Notes under the pieces: model-generated
What the model was told of the DNA's origin: nothing
Database searches by the model: none
The model's input: the letters and a program-made list of their open reading frames with translations, nothing else
Assembly (NCBI GenBank): GCA_040220135.1
Contig: JAVJTT010000024.1
Location: forward strand, 372,001-436,000
Reading direction: 5' to 3'
Length of the DNA stretch: 64,000 bases
Source of the DNA: CAJXMH01 sp040220135
Lineage (GTDB): Bacteria; Bacteroidota; Bacteroidia; Flavobacteriales_E; Vicingaceae
Position numbers and translations under genes: made by a program
In this document: positions 41,852 through 50,635 of the stretch, in pieces
Layout: each line of letters starts with the position of its first letter
Position numbering within the stretch: position 1 is the first letter of the stretch

Positions 41852-42220
41852 CTATTCGGCTTCAAATACTTCACTGTAGTTGTGGCAATCTGAAGGACAA
41901 GGTTTGAATTTGTTCCTTAACTCAGTGGTGACAATCTTGTCATCCTGATCAATGGCTGCCAATATAGTTGTGAAACGTTGCTCTGAAGGTTCTTTTCCTA
42001 CATCTTTATCGGAAACCGAAAAAAGTACCATGTAAGCCTTTGCATCTAAGTCTACCAAGGCACTGATGTCATCGGAGTCAACTACTAATGCTTTCAAGGT
42101 TTGCCCATCGCCTAGGGTAAGCCGATTTGGGTGACTTAAATATTCTTGCACCATAGAAACGGCGGTGCTTTTATCAATTTTAGCATCAAAGATTCTTTCG
42201 TCTTTTTGAAATGTACTCAT
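41852..42220 (-). CDS. Hypothetical protein, 122 residues
   Basis: No signal peptide or membrane segment. It begins MSTFQKDERIFDAKIDKSTA and contains a beta-rich middle (ALVVDSDDISALVD, AYMVLFSVSD) and one Cys pair near the end (PCPSDCHNY), which is unusual in a cytoplasmic protein. I do not recognise it. It lies 14 bases upstream of the membrane-protein gene, probably in the same operon. Confidence 0.78.
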   Translation of the reverse strand: MSTFQKDERIFDAKIDKSTAVSMVQEYLSHPNRLTLGDGQTLKALVVDSDDISALVDLDAKAYMVLFSVSDKDVGKEPSEQRFTTILAAIDQDDKIVTTELRNKFKPCPSDCHNYSEVFEAE

Positions 42221-42328
42221 ATCATTAAGTTTAATTGTTTGCCTTAAAAGTAGAACCTTTTCAAGGTAAAGTCATGATTAAGCGAGAAATAAGGGGTATT
42301 TCCTAAATCAAAAAGGGGGATTCTCCTC

Positions 42329-42359
42329 TTGTAGCAAACTAGGTATAGATTCACCTTTG
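42329..42359 (+). promoter_or_regulatory. Possible promoter of the Vap-like gene
   Basis: TTGT (42329-42332), 19 bases, then CACCTTTG (42352-42359), one base off TAnnTTTG. It would start transcription about 30 bases before the ATG at 42396. Both boxes are imperfect. Confidence 0.4.
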
Positions 42360-42395
42360 AAGGGTAAATTCTTTTATTCATTAAAACCAAAAGAT

Positions 42396-42839
42396 ATGTC
42401 AAAAGAAAAAGCAATAAAGCCAGAATTATTGGCACATGATTTAAGAAACACATTGGGCGACAATGTAGAACCTAAAAAGATGGAAGCCATGATGGCTGAG
42501 TTAGAGTCAGAAGGCATGGATGCCTATCCGGCAAAAGGAAACATTGTAAGTCTTGTTTTTTATACTAAAATTCAAGTGTATTTAGACCAAGGAGGGCCTT
42601 CTTTTGAAGGACATGCCGGAGGGGTAAATACTCCGGGGGCAGGAGCCACCTTTGGTCATGTTTATACCAAAGACCTTGATCGACTGCGTCGTGATACAGG
42701 GAGCTTTACCTACACTAGTACACCGGTATACTTTGCTGTATACTTTTTTGATCGCGATCAAAATTTATTGGGCAGTTTTCAAGCGGGTGCAGTATCAATT
42801 GTTACCGGAACAGGTGGAGGTTCAGGTTCTTGGAAGTAG
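42396..42839 (+). CDS. Small protein resembling the Rhodococcus Vap (VapA/B) family
   Basis: A 147-residue protein starting at MSKEKAIKPE. After a helical N-terminus (residues 1-45) comes a beta-barrel-like part: GPSFEGHAGGVNTPGAGATFGHVYT, DTGSFTYTSTPVYFAVYFFD and LGSFQAGAVSIVTG, ending in GGGSGSW. The order of a glycine turn, FG..YT.DLD.L, T.SF.Y..TPVY, FFD, LG.FQAGAVS and GGG.GSW is the pattern I recall for the Vap fold. Vap proteins of Rhodococcus equi act in the macrophage phagosome. No signal peptide is seen here, so export is unclear. Confidence 0.62.
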   Translation: MSKEKAIKPELLAHDLRNTLGDNVEPKKMEAMMAELESEGMDAYPAKGNIVSLVFYTKIQVYLDQGGPSFEGHAGGVNTPGAGATFGHVYTKDLDRLRRDTGSFTYTSTPVYFAVYFFDRDQNLLGSFQAGAVSIVTGTGGGSGSWK

Positions 42840-42864
42840 AAATCAGTCTTCAACAAAAGAAAGA

Positions 42865-42893
42865 AAAGGCAAACCGAAAGGTTTGTCTTTTTT
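42865..42893 (+). terminator. Terminator of the Vap-like gene
   Basis: GGCAAACC and GGTTTGTC form a stem closed by GAAA, with A-rich and T-rich flanks and six T after the stem. It lies 26 bases after the stop. Confidence 0.82.
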
Positions 42894-43091
42894 GTTGCAA
42901 TAGAAGTGGTTTTCCTTGTCTGTGCACGATAACCGTTCGAATAGAGTTCGCTCCAGTGAGCACTTTGATCTGTGCCCTTCGATATTAACCCGAAGGTCTT
43001 CTCGTTACTATTAAATCATTCTCAAGTGGCTTAAACCGTGCCCTTCGATACAATATTTCTGCAGGCTGTTCAGCCCGCAGGACTTCGAGTG

Positions 43092-43151
43092 TTTTATTTG
43101 CACCTCTCGATACACCACGCCAGAAGCGTGGCACTCGAGGAGCAAATAAAA
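43092..43151. repeat. Long imperfect palindrome in a gene-free stretch
   Basis: TTTTATTTGC (43092-43101) pairs with GCAAATAAAA (43142-43151), and the centre is CCACGC-CAGAA-GCGTGG. The flanks share short identical blocks (gacttcgagtg, gcccttcgatacaat) with the element at 39511-39613. The whole of 42894-43216 consists of such pieces and carries no gene. Confidence 0.7.
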
Positions 43152-43216
43152 AGTATCGAGAAGCTGCGGGTTTACCGAGAAGTTCTAAAATAGGAACTGA
43201 TATTTTGTGCCCAGAT

Positions 43217-44482
43217 CTATTTGAGGGCCTTAGGCCTACAGCTAGCTAAGGCTATTAGCAAACAAAATGTCCCAAAGGTAATGGTCTTATAGTGTTCACT
43301 CAAGTCGTTTAATTGGTCGCCAACAATGCCATCGGTGGTGAATACCGCAAGTAGAAAAAAGAGACTTAGCAATAAAGGGGTTAAGCGTGGCCTATTGCTG
43401 CTGATCCATTGATACACCACATAAGCAATGGCCGGTGTTAGAAAGAAAAAAGCGTATTTCTGTTGGTGTGGGAAAATAAGTGGGACGAGCCCTAATATGT
43501 AGCTCAATTCCCACAATTGGTGCAAACTAGACTTCGCGGCACGAAATGGGAGTGTCCGCAAGAAGTAAAGTGTAAAAAGGATAAATAGCAGACGAAGGCT
43601 GCTTAGCATTATACTTAACTTTTCTGCGGATAACACTTTAATTATTCTAGGTTCTTCAATTCCCCAAAAGCTAGGAGTATCAGAAAAGTAGGCCGCCAAC
43701 AAACCGGATAAGCTGTGTATGCCTTCTCCAAACTTATTTTGCTCAGCTACAAATTCGGTGTTTGAAGGATTAATGATGCCCCACCAATCGCTTAAGAGGT
43801 TTTGGTTCATTTCCCAGCCAAAAAAGACAGCCGGAAACAAAAGTAGAATAATTACAAAGCCAATTAAATAGGGGAGTGGCTTCCATTGGTTTCGGTATAT
43901 AAAATAGGGTATCATTACTAAAGGCAAAATTTTGACTACGATGCCCAAAGCCAAAAGTAAACCACTGAGCCATGCTCTCTTTTGCTGCGTTTGCCGTACT
44001 GCCTCTGTACAACAGAACAGTAAAAAGATGGTCATTTGTACCATCTCAAAGTTGTGCAGCACAAAGCGCAAGCTCAATAGCAGTGTAATAAAGCCCCATA
44101 AATACTGTTGTGCTAAACTTAATCTATCTAAATGAAGAAAGGAGCGGATAAAGGAAAAAACTCGTTGTAAGAAAAACAGATTCACCAAGAGCCAAAGTAT
44201 TTGAGCGCTTCCTTTAGGCAAATAAGTAAAAGGAATGAGCAAGCTAGCAAAAAAAGGACTGTAGCTGTATTGCCCATAATTTTCGCCACCGAGTAGGATC
44301 CATTCATTGTAGCAGCTTTTTCCTTCATGCAAAAGCTCAGCTGCACCCATGTAAATCTTAAAGTCGCCCCCTTTTAATCCTTGGATAACACAATAAATGA
44401 TGGCCGCCATAAAAAGGAGCCATTGACCGATTTTTCGGTAATGACTCTGGTGAAAGTTGATTATTTGGCGTTCGAATGTCAT
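43217..44482 (-). CDS. GT87/DUF2029-type membrane glycosyltransferase
   Basis: A 421-residue protein with ten or more membrane helices. A short N-terminal region is followed by GGDFKIYMGAAELL, with an Asp in the first large loop as in GT-C enzymes, and the family-typical YSPFFASLLIPFTYLP and LLALGIVVKILPLV. It probably transfers a sugar from a polyprenyl phosphate donor to a periplasmic acceptor. The acceptor is unknown and there are no polysaccharide genes nearby. Confidence 0.82.
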   Translation of the reverse strand: MTFERQIINFHQSHYRKIGQWLLFMAAIIYCVIQGLKGGDFKIYMGAAELLHEGKSCYNEWILLGGENYGQYSYSPFFASLLIPFTYLPKGSAQILWLLVNLFFLQRVFSFIRSFLHLDRLSLAQQYLWGFITLLLSLRFVLHNFEMVQMTIFLLFCCTEAVRQTQQKRAWLSGLLLALGIVVKILPLVMIPYFIYRNQWKPLPYLIGFVIILLLFPAVFFGWEMNQNLLSDWWGIINPSNTEFVAEQNKFGEGIHSLSGLLAAYFSDTPSFWGIEEPRIIKVLSAEKLSIMLSSLRLLFILFTLYFLRTLPFRAAKSSLHQLWELSYILGLVPLIFPHQQKYAFFFLTPAIAYVVYQWISSNRPRLTPLLLSLFFLLAVFTTDGIVGDQLNDLSEHYKTITFGTFCLLIALASCRPKALK

Positions 44483-44633
44483 AAAACTTACAGGAAGGCG
44501 AAATTAAGGCTTATCAGGCATTATAGGATGAAAATGAGACTTTGAATAGGAAGGATGGAAAATTATTCGACAAAAATAAATCCAATTGAAAGTCAGCCTC
44601 GTTAGTTAGCTGAATTTAAAACCAAAATACACT

Positions 44634-45491
44634 ATGATTATGAAGAAAATTTTAAGTATGACCTTAATGGCAGCTGCTTTAATCTTTGTCGCCTGTGAAG
44701 ATGATGAAGATGATCAAGTGACGCCTAGTACAAACAACAACCAAAATAACAATCCACCAAGTCAAACGATTACGGTAGATGATCAAACAACTTCAAGAAA
44801 TAGTATTACTATTCCGGAAATAAAAGTAGACCAAGATGGATGGGTTGTGGTTCACCGCGATGACGGTAGCAATGCGCCCATTGTACCCGCTATTATTTCT
44901 ACTCCAAAAATGATTTCAGCTGGAACCAACACCGATGTAAAAGTTGAAATTCCCAATGTGCCTTTAATGGATGGAGAAAAACTTTGGGTAATGGTACACA
45001 CCGATGATGGTGATGGAATGTATGAGTTTGATACTGACCAAACAGTGGATGGTCCGGTTACGGTTGAGGGGAACATTCTAATGGAATCCATTCAGATCAG
45101 TTCGCCAAGTATTACGGCCAATGACCAAATGATTATGAACAATCAAATGACCATTGATAGTGTTAATGCCGCAGTTGATGGCTGGTTAGTTGTGCACCAC
45201 TACAACAACGACCCAACTGATCCGCAGTACCTAGCCGGATTGTCAGTAGAACCTATTGCCGGTAAAGTGAAAGTTAATGCTGGTCTAAACACCAATTTAA
45301 CTATCGATCTAAGCTCAGATTCTACCTATTCTGCAGGTTATAGATTATATCCAATGTTGCACATTGATGGGGATGGAAATCAGACTTATGATTTTCCACA
45401 ATCAAACGGAACGGGAATGGATTTACCAGAGGTATTTAGCAATGCAGCATTTCCAGGCAATGTAATCTTAACCGAAGTTACGGTGCAGTAA
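44634..45491 (+). CDS. Lipoprotein with two DUF7282-like domains
   Basis: A 285-residue lipoprotein; the ATG at 44640 (MKKILS) is equally possible. The lipobox is FVAC followed by an acidic DDEDD linker and an Asn-rich stretch (NNNQNNNP). Two similar domains follow, each with a DGWVVVHRD- or DGWLVVHHY-like strand, a central strand and an HTDDGDGMYEFD or HIDGDGNQTYDFP loop. That pattern fits DUF7282, a surface domain of unknown role found in haloarchaea and bacteria. The Asp-rich loops look Ca2+-binding. A strong terminator follows. Confidence 0.82.
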   Translation: MIMKKILSMTLMAAALIFVACEDDEDDQVTPSTNNNQNNNPPSQTITVDDQTTSRNSITIPEIKVDQDGWVVVHRDDGSNAPIVPAIISTPKMISAGTNTDVKVEIPNVPLMDGEKLWVMVHTDDGDGMYEFDTDQTVDGPVTVEGNILMESIQISSPSITANDQMIMNNQMTIDSVNAAVDGWLVVHHYNNDPTDPQYLAGLSVEPIAGKVKVNAGLNTNLTIDLSSDSTYSAGYRLYPMLHIDGDGNQTYDFPQSNGTGMDLPEVFSNAAFPGNVILTEVTVQ

Positions 45492-45529
45492 TTTATACTT
45501 CAAGAAAGAAATGATTTAGTTTGTTTTTT

Positions 45530-45566
45530 CCGTCTATCCGCTCTTGTGGATAGGCGGCTTTTTTTT
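45530..45566 (+). terminator. Terminator of the DUF7282-like gene
   Basis: CCGTCTATCC pairs with GGATAGGCGG around GCTCTTGT, followed by eight T. It is a strong intrinsic terminator. Confidence 0.88.
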
Positions 45567-45700
45567 GAAAAAAATATTGGGGATACCAAATCCAGATCTT
45601 TTCGAAGCTCGTATCTAAAGTAGAGTTTAAAAGCTTTTTGCTTTTCTCAATTGTTTAACTGTTTTGAAACAGCATTTACGTTTCACTTGGTTGGTGAGGA

Positions 45701-45749
45701 GCCGTCTGTCCTTCATTGGTTTATTAGGTAGGCGGTTCCTTTTTTTATA
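45701..45749 (+). terminator. Degenerate second copy of the preceding terminator
   Basis: GGAGCCGTCTGTCC pairs imperfectly with AGGTAGGCGGTTCC, followed by seven T. It resembles the hairpin at 45530-45566 but is looser. The 130 bases between them hold no gene. It may be the remnant of a lost gene's terminator. Confidence 0.5.
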
Positions 45750-45836
45750 AGTACAATTTAAAATCTCTTCTTCTAGGCTTCATTTTTTTATTGAATTACT
45801 ATTAATTTTGATTTTTTAACATCTTAATTATAGAAA

Positions 45837-47195
45837 ATGACTATTCTCGGAATTGCTATTGTAGTACTTGGTATATTTCTATTCTTGTTACTTCCAAGTT
45901 TTAAAAAAGTAGCAAAAGAGCAAACAAATGCGGCTAAAGTTGGATTTTACAGTAGGCTTGCTCAGCTATTTTCTCAACTTACAAATAGAGCCATTACTGC
46001 TATTGTGTTGTTAGGGCTTTTAGTTGCTACCATACCTTATTTATTTTTTTGGGCTGAACCAGGTTATCAATATTTTGTGGTATCACCTACAGGTTCAAAA
46101 GGTGCGGTAATGACAGAGGGGATTAAATGGAGAGGTTTTGCTCAAATTATTCCATGGCAAAAATTCATTGACGTTAAAGTGGTAGAAGAAGGGGAAGAAA
46201 TAGAAGAAATTGAAGGCGTAATGAAGCCCATCCCCATTCGTTTTATAGATCAAGTAACAGCTAAGACCAAATTATCAACTCGATTCCAACTACCAACGGA
46301 TGAACAATCTTTTATTGATCTAGCAATCGAGTTTCGGTCACTACAAAATTTGGTTCATTCAACCCTTGTTCCAACAGTGAGAGAAGTAGTTTCAAATACA
46401 GGTTACATGTTTGCCGCTCAAGATTATATTTCAGGGTCAGCTTCTGACTTTCGTGTTGCAATTGATGATCAACTGAAATTTGGTACTTACAGTGTTGAAA
46501 AAACAGAGTTTCGAGATACCATTGTCACAGGAATAAAGATGGAAGCTGAGAATCGCAAAATCAAAGAGATTAGAACTCGCTATGATGTTAAGAAAAGGAG
46601 AGATGCTAATGGTAAAATAATTCGTATTGCTCATGACATAAATGAGAATCAAATTATTGTTGCTCAGGTGATTGTAGATGATGTAATCCTGGAAGAAACC
46701 TTTAAGAAAAGACTAGAAGCTCAAAGAGATGAATCTGCAAAAAGACAATTAGAACAGCAAAAGATTAAAACGGCAAAAGATGCGCAAGCTAGAATTGTAG
46801 CGGAAGGAGAAAGAGATAAAGCTGCAGAAAGAGTAACTCAAGAAAAAGAACAAGTGAAAGCTTTAATTGCCATAGAAACCAAATTAAAACAAGAAGAAAC
46901 GAATAAAAAATTGGCTCAAATTGCTCTACAAACCGAGCGCTTAAAAGCAGAAGCAGAGAAGGTTAAGGCAGATGCAGAAGCTTATAAAAACAAAAAACTA
47001 GTTTCAGCAGGGCTAACACCCCAAGAAAAAGCACAAATTGAAAAAGAAACAGCAATTGGAGTTGCTTCTCATATTTCTAGAATTGTATTCCCACAAACGA
47101 TGATAATTGGAGGAAATTCAAAAGGTGGAACACCACTAGAATCACTTATTGGGGCAGGAATGGCTAAGCAATTGATGCAAAAAGATAGCAAGTAA
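45837..47195 (+). CDS. SPFH/band-7-like membrane protein
   Basis: A 452-residue protein with two N-terminal membrane helices (about 1-20 and 53-75), then an SPFH-like region (SPTGSKGAVMTEGIKWRGFAQIIPWQKFIDVKVV), and a long charged coiled coil (about 290-400, KRQLEQQKIKTAKDAQARI) typical of flotillin/HflK relatives. It probably forms oligomeric membrane scaffolds. Its codon use is more AT-rich than in its neighbours. The partner is unknown. Confidence 0.8.
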   Translation: MTILGIAIVVLGIFLFLLLPSFKKVAKEQTNAAKVGFYSRLAQLFSQLTNRAITAIVLLGLLVATIPYLFFWAEPGYQYFVVSPTGSKGAVMTEGIKWRGFAQIIPWQKFIDVKVVEEGEEIEEIEGVMKPIPIRFIDQVTAKTKLSTRFQLPTDEQSFIDLAIEFRSLQNLVHSTLVPTVREVVSNTGYMFAAQDYISGSASDFRVAIDDQLKFGTYSVEKTEFRDTIVTGIKMEAENRKIKEIRTRYDVKKRRDANGKIIRIAHDINENQIIVAQVIVDDVILEETFKKRLEAQRDESAKRQLEQQKIKTAKDAQARIVAEGERDKAAERVTQEKEQVKALIAIETKLKQEETNKKLAQIALQTERLKAEAEKVKADAEAYKNKKLVSAGLTPQEKAQIEKETAIGVASHISRIVFPQTMIIGGNSKGGTPLESLIGAGMAKQLMQKDSK

Positions 47196-47204
47196 AAGCC
47201 TTCT

Positions 47205-48149
47205 TTATTGCATTCCCAAATGAAACAAGGCATCACCTTGATTCACGACCGGCGCATTATTATGTCCAACTATGATTCCTGCTTCGGGTGCTTTGATCTT
47301 AATCTGTTTGTCACCAAAAGGGTCAGATATGTATGCTATAACATCTTTTTTGTCTACCCATTCTCCGCTTTTTACTAAAGACTGAAACAAGCCGGAACGT
47401 TTGGCTCTTACCCATTGGCTTTGGCTGCAATGTGTGTGATTTTGCAGGGATTCACCTGTTTCAATCATACCGTAGTGCGCCAATACACGCTTAGCACCTC
47501 GAACTCCCTCTTCAATACTCAATTCGTCAAAACGCATGGCCTCACCGCCTTCATAAACAACTATGGATTTCCCCATTTTATAAGCCTCTTTACGCAGTGA
47601 TTTATCGATTAAGCCTGATTCTAGGCTAATGGGGGCATTAAAGATTTCAGCAATCTCTTTCGCTCTTTTATCTTCCGGCGCAAAACGGCTTTGTGGGTAA
47701 TTGTAGCGATTGGCCCCACCGGTATGGAAGTCAATCCCAAAGTCGATTTCTGCTAAGACTTTTTTTGTCAGATTGTAGGCTACTCTAGAAGCCAAAGATC
47801 CATTTTTACTGCCCGGAAAAAAGCGGTTCACATCTTTGCCATCAGGTACTTCACGAGAAAAGTTAAGAAAGCCGTAAATATTGAGTATTGGAATGGCTAT
47901 TACCGAACCGCATTTTAATTTATCAAAAGTTTTAGAGCGAATCAATCGTCGAATGATTTCTACACCATCTACTTCGTCACCGTGTAAGCCACCACTTAAC
48001 ATTACAATAGGACCGCTTTTCTTACTGCGATAAACATGAATGGGAAGGTCAATTTTGGTACCCGAAACCAAACGGGCAATGTTAAGGTCGATTACTTTTT
48101 TCTCTCCTGCTTCTACCGACTCCCCGTCAACACTCAAACTTCTAGCCAT
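47205..48149 (-). CDS. AstE/AspA-family deacylase (succinylglutamate desuccinylase/aspartoacylase)
   Basis: A 314-residue M14-like zinc enzyme with ligands His56 and Glu59 (GLHGDEVDG), the third His in GIDFHTGG and the catalytic region PQSRFAPED. The last 60 residues form a biotinyl-like barrel (IIVGHNNAPVVNQGDALF). It hydrolyses an N-acyl or amide bond. The start overlaps the RimK stop by one base (TAATG), a strong sign of coupling. Together the pair may add and remove a glutamate-type modification, which is inferred. Confidence 0.9.
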   Translation of the reverse strand: MARSLSVDGESVEAGEKKVIDLNIARLVSGTKIDLPIHVYRSKKSGPIVMLSGGLHGDEVDGVEIIRRLIRSKTFDKLKCGSVIAIPILNIYGFLNFSREVPDGKDVNRFFPGSKNGSLASRVAYNLTKKVLAEIDFGIDFHTGGANRYNYPQSRFAPEDKRAKEIAEIFNAPISLESGLIDKSLRKEAYKMGKSIVVYEGGEAMRFDELSIEEGVRGAKRVLAHYGMIETGESLQNHTHCSQSQWVRAKRSGLFQSLVKSGEWVDKKDVIAYISDPFGDKQIKIKAPEAGIIVGHNNAPVVNQGDALFHLGMQ

Positions 48150-49057
48150 TATACGCCTACTTTATCCTTCAATTTCGCCTTTTTACCTACGCTGTTTTCT
48201 ACGTATTCAATAATTTTTCCAGCAATATCAACACCGGTTGAACGCTCAATGCCTCCCAAGCCTGGTGAAGAATTTACTTCAAGAATCAAAGGACCTCGAT
48301 CAGATTGCAACATATCTACTCCGGCAATACTTAAACCCATAGCTTTAGCTGCTTTAACTGCCGCATTTCGCTCTGCTCTTTTTAGCTTGATCATGCTGCT
48401 AGAACCCCCACGATGCAGGTTACTTCTAAATTCACCTTCTTTGCCCTGGCGCTTCATGGCACCTACTACCTGTCCGTTTACTACAAAAGCACGAATGTCA
48501 GCTCCGCCAGCTTCTTTAATGAACTCTTGCACTAAAATACTTTTGTCCATGCCCATAAAGGCTTCAATTACTGATTTGGCTGCTTTTTGTGTTTCTGCCA
48601 ATACCACCCCCAAGCCTTGAGTACCTTCTAGTACTTTTAAGATTAAAGGAGCACCGCCTACCGTGCGAATCAAATGGGGAATGTCTTTGGGGCTTCGAGC
48701 AAAGGCTGTTTTAGGAATATCTAAGTTTTCGCGCGACATGATTTGAATGCTTCTCAACTTATCGCGTGAACGAGTTAAAGCCACTGATTTTACAGTAGAA
48801 AAGATCTTTTGCATTTCAAATTGACGGATAATTGAAGCTCCATAGAAAGTCACTGATGCACCGATTCTTGGAATAATGGCATCAATGTCTTTGATTTCTT
48901 CCTTTCCATAATAAATTGAAGGTTCTCTACTTTCGTTTACTATGTAGCATTTAGCATGATCTAATACCCTTATATTATGACCCCTTTCTTCGCCGGCTTG
49001 AACCAGACGCGAGGTAGAATAAAGGTTGGGATTTCGAGAAAGAATAACGATGTTCAT
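48149..49057 (-). CDS. rimK: RimK-family ATP-grasp ligase
   Basis: A 302-residue protein with MNIVILSRNPNLYSTSRLV, the ATP-grasp loop LEGTQGLGV, RAFVVNGQVVGAMKRQ and the metal site LEVNSSPGLGGIE. In E. coli RimK adds glutamates to ribosomal protein S6; homologues make other alpha-linked glutamyl products. It starts an operon with the AspA/AstE-type gene. Confidence 0.93.
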   Translation of the reverse strand: MNIVILSRNPNLYSTSRLVQAGEERGHNIRVLDHAKCYIVNESREPSIYYGKEEIKDIDAIIPRIGASVTFYGASIIRQFEMQKIFSTVKSVALTRSRDKLRSIQIMSRENLDIPKTAFARSPKDIPHLIRTVGGAPLILKVLEGTQGLGVVLAETQKAAKSVIEAFMGMDKSILVQEFIKEAGGADIRAFVVNGQVVGAMKRQGKEGEFRSNLHRGGSSSMIKLKRAERNAAVKAAKAMGLSIAGVDMLQSDRGPLILEVNSSPGLGGIERSTGVDIAGKIIEYVENSVGKKAKLKDKVGV

Positions 49058-49191
49058 TTTGGTCTTATATTTAATTTTGGGAGTCTTTCAAAACTACTAT
49101 TCTTACTCTTATCAATCCAATAGTTGGCACTAATTCAAATAGGTTCTTTTTAATTCTTTTTTTGTAACCTTATACTCTCATTCGCAACACT

Positions 49192-49692
49192 ATGAAAAAG
49201 TGCCCGATTCTTCTTTTCTGTTTGTTTCTAAGCACTGCCAGCATCTTCTCTCAAAGTAAAACGTTTACTTTTAAAGGAAAGGTTCACAATTACGACGATC
49301 CGTGTAAAGGCGCTGTGATTAAGTTATTAGAAAAAGGGCAGGTCGTTGATTCAATCGTAACGGGGGGAAATGGAAAATTTTCTTTTGATACCCAATCTGA
49401 AAGAGAGTATATGGTTCAGGTTTCTAAGGAGGGCCTGAAGACTAAAACGCTATGGTTGAACACCAAAAAAACAGAGGCCTTGAAATTCAAACTAAAAACC
49501 TTCGACTTTGATGTTTACCTAAAAAAAGACAAGAAGAGTAAATACGATGAGTTAAATGAAATTCCGGTGGCCTTGATCAAATACGATGATAGTAGAAAGG
49601 CTTTTTACATGGATGATCACTACGATGATGTTATTGATCGAAAGAAAGATAAAATCAAAAAGAAAAGCCAATACCGACCAAGGGTTAACTAG
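49192..49692 (+). CDS. Secreted carboxypeptidase-regulatory-like domain protein
   Basis: A 166-residue protein with a signal peptide (residues 1-21) and one beta-sandwich of the CarboxypepD_reg type (FKGKVHNYDDPCKGAVIKLLEKGQVV then TGGNGKFSFDT, about 25-105). The C-terminus is strongly basic (DRKKDKIKKKSQYRPR). It probably acts in the periplasm or at the envelope. Its 3' end comes within four bases of the convergent PorP/SprF gene. Confidence 0.82.
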   Translation: MKKCPILLFCLFLSTASIFSQSKTFTFKGKVHNYDDPCKGAVIKLLEKGQVVDSIVTGGNGKFSFDTQSEREYMVQVSKEGLKTKTLWLNTKKTEALKFKLKTFDFDVYLKKDKKSKYDELNEIPVALIKYDDSRKAFYMDDHYDDVIDRKKDKIKKKSQYRPRVN

Positions 49693-49696
49693 AGTT

Positions 49697-50635
49697 TCAA
49701 AACTTAGGACAAGGCTGTCTGAACTTTCGTCTTTGTTTTTTGCTCTCAAACTCATACTGTATGCTGACTTCATGAGAACCCAAGTTTCGGTTTAAAATTT
49801 TAGACGAATAAAGGTCATAGGCATAAGTAAAGCCAAAATTCTTGAGTTGCAGGCCTGTTGAAACGATTAAACGTTGATTGCTTCCATACCAAAACCCAAA
49901 TTGCAAATTCTCTAATTCGGCTAATGCTCCCAATTGCAGCAGGCTAATGTTGTTTTGCTGTCGGTAGATTACAGCGGGAACTAAGCTTTGACTTCTTCGG
50001 GCAAGTTGCAATCGGGTGCTTGCATGAACTGTATAAGATCGACTGAGGGTGGCATCCCCTTGCTGGTTTACTAAACCCTCATCCGGTTCAGTTAAATGAT
50101 CAATGCTAAAGCCAAAGTGATGTTTTTCGCTAAAAAGTGTAGCCCCAATCGAAACGTCCCAATAGTTTAAGTTTCTTCCTCTGGGTTGTTGAGAGTCATA
50201 GACAACCCCTTCTCGAGAATCGATCATGTCTTCAAAAACCAATTTGTCCCAATCAATTGACTTCATGGCGTATGCCGAGGCAATACCAGAACGCAAGACC
50301 CACTGGTTGGTTAATTGAAATTCATGTGCGTAACTCACTCCAAGGCTGTTTACTGCTAAATTGCCATCTCCGGCTCTGTCGTTAAAAAAGTAAAAGCTTA
50401 AGCCATGGTTACTATTCGCTAAACTGCTTTCGTAAACAAAAGCTTGAGTAACAAATGAGTTTTCTAGTTGAGGCCAATGATTGCGGTAGAGTAGGGTAGC
50501 TTTCGACTTCAAGTCAATGCCACTTAGCGATGGATTGAGAAAAGTGGAACTATTAAAGTACTGTGTAAAATGGCTTTCTTGACCAAACAAACTTAGACTA
50601 CTGAAAAGCAACGAAATGTAGAATAACCTTTTCAT
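49697..50635 (-). CDS. PorP/SprF-family type IX secretion membrane protein
   Basis: A 312-residue outer-membrane beta-barrel protein with a signal peptide (1-18) and the family start ESHFTQYFNSSTFLNPSLSG. Later strands include AYDLYSSKILNRNLGSHEVSIQYEF. SprF-type proteins help deliver large type B T9SS substrates such as SprB to the surface. The ATG overlaps the upstream gene's stop by four bases, so this PorP/SprF protein is probably dedicated to the operon's giant protein. Confidence 0.93.
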   Translation of the reverse strand: MKRLFYISLLFSSLSLFGQESHFTQYFNSSTFLNPSLSGIDLKSKATLLYRNHWPQLENSFVTQAFVYESSLANSNHGLSFYFFNDRAGDGNLAVNSLGVSYAHEFQLTNQWVLRSGIASAYAMKSIDWDKLVFEDMIDSREGVVYDSQQPRGRNLNYWDVSIGATLFSEKHHFGFSIDHLTEPDEGLVNQQGDATLSRSYTVHASTRLQLARRSQSLVPAVIYRQQNNISLLQLGALAELENLQFGFWYGSNQRLIVSTGLQLKNFGFTYAYDLYSSKILNRNLGSHEVSIQYEFESKKQRRKFRQPCPKF

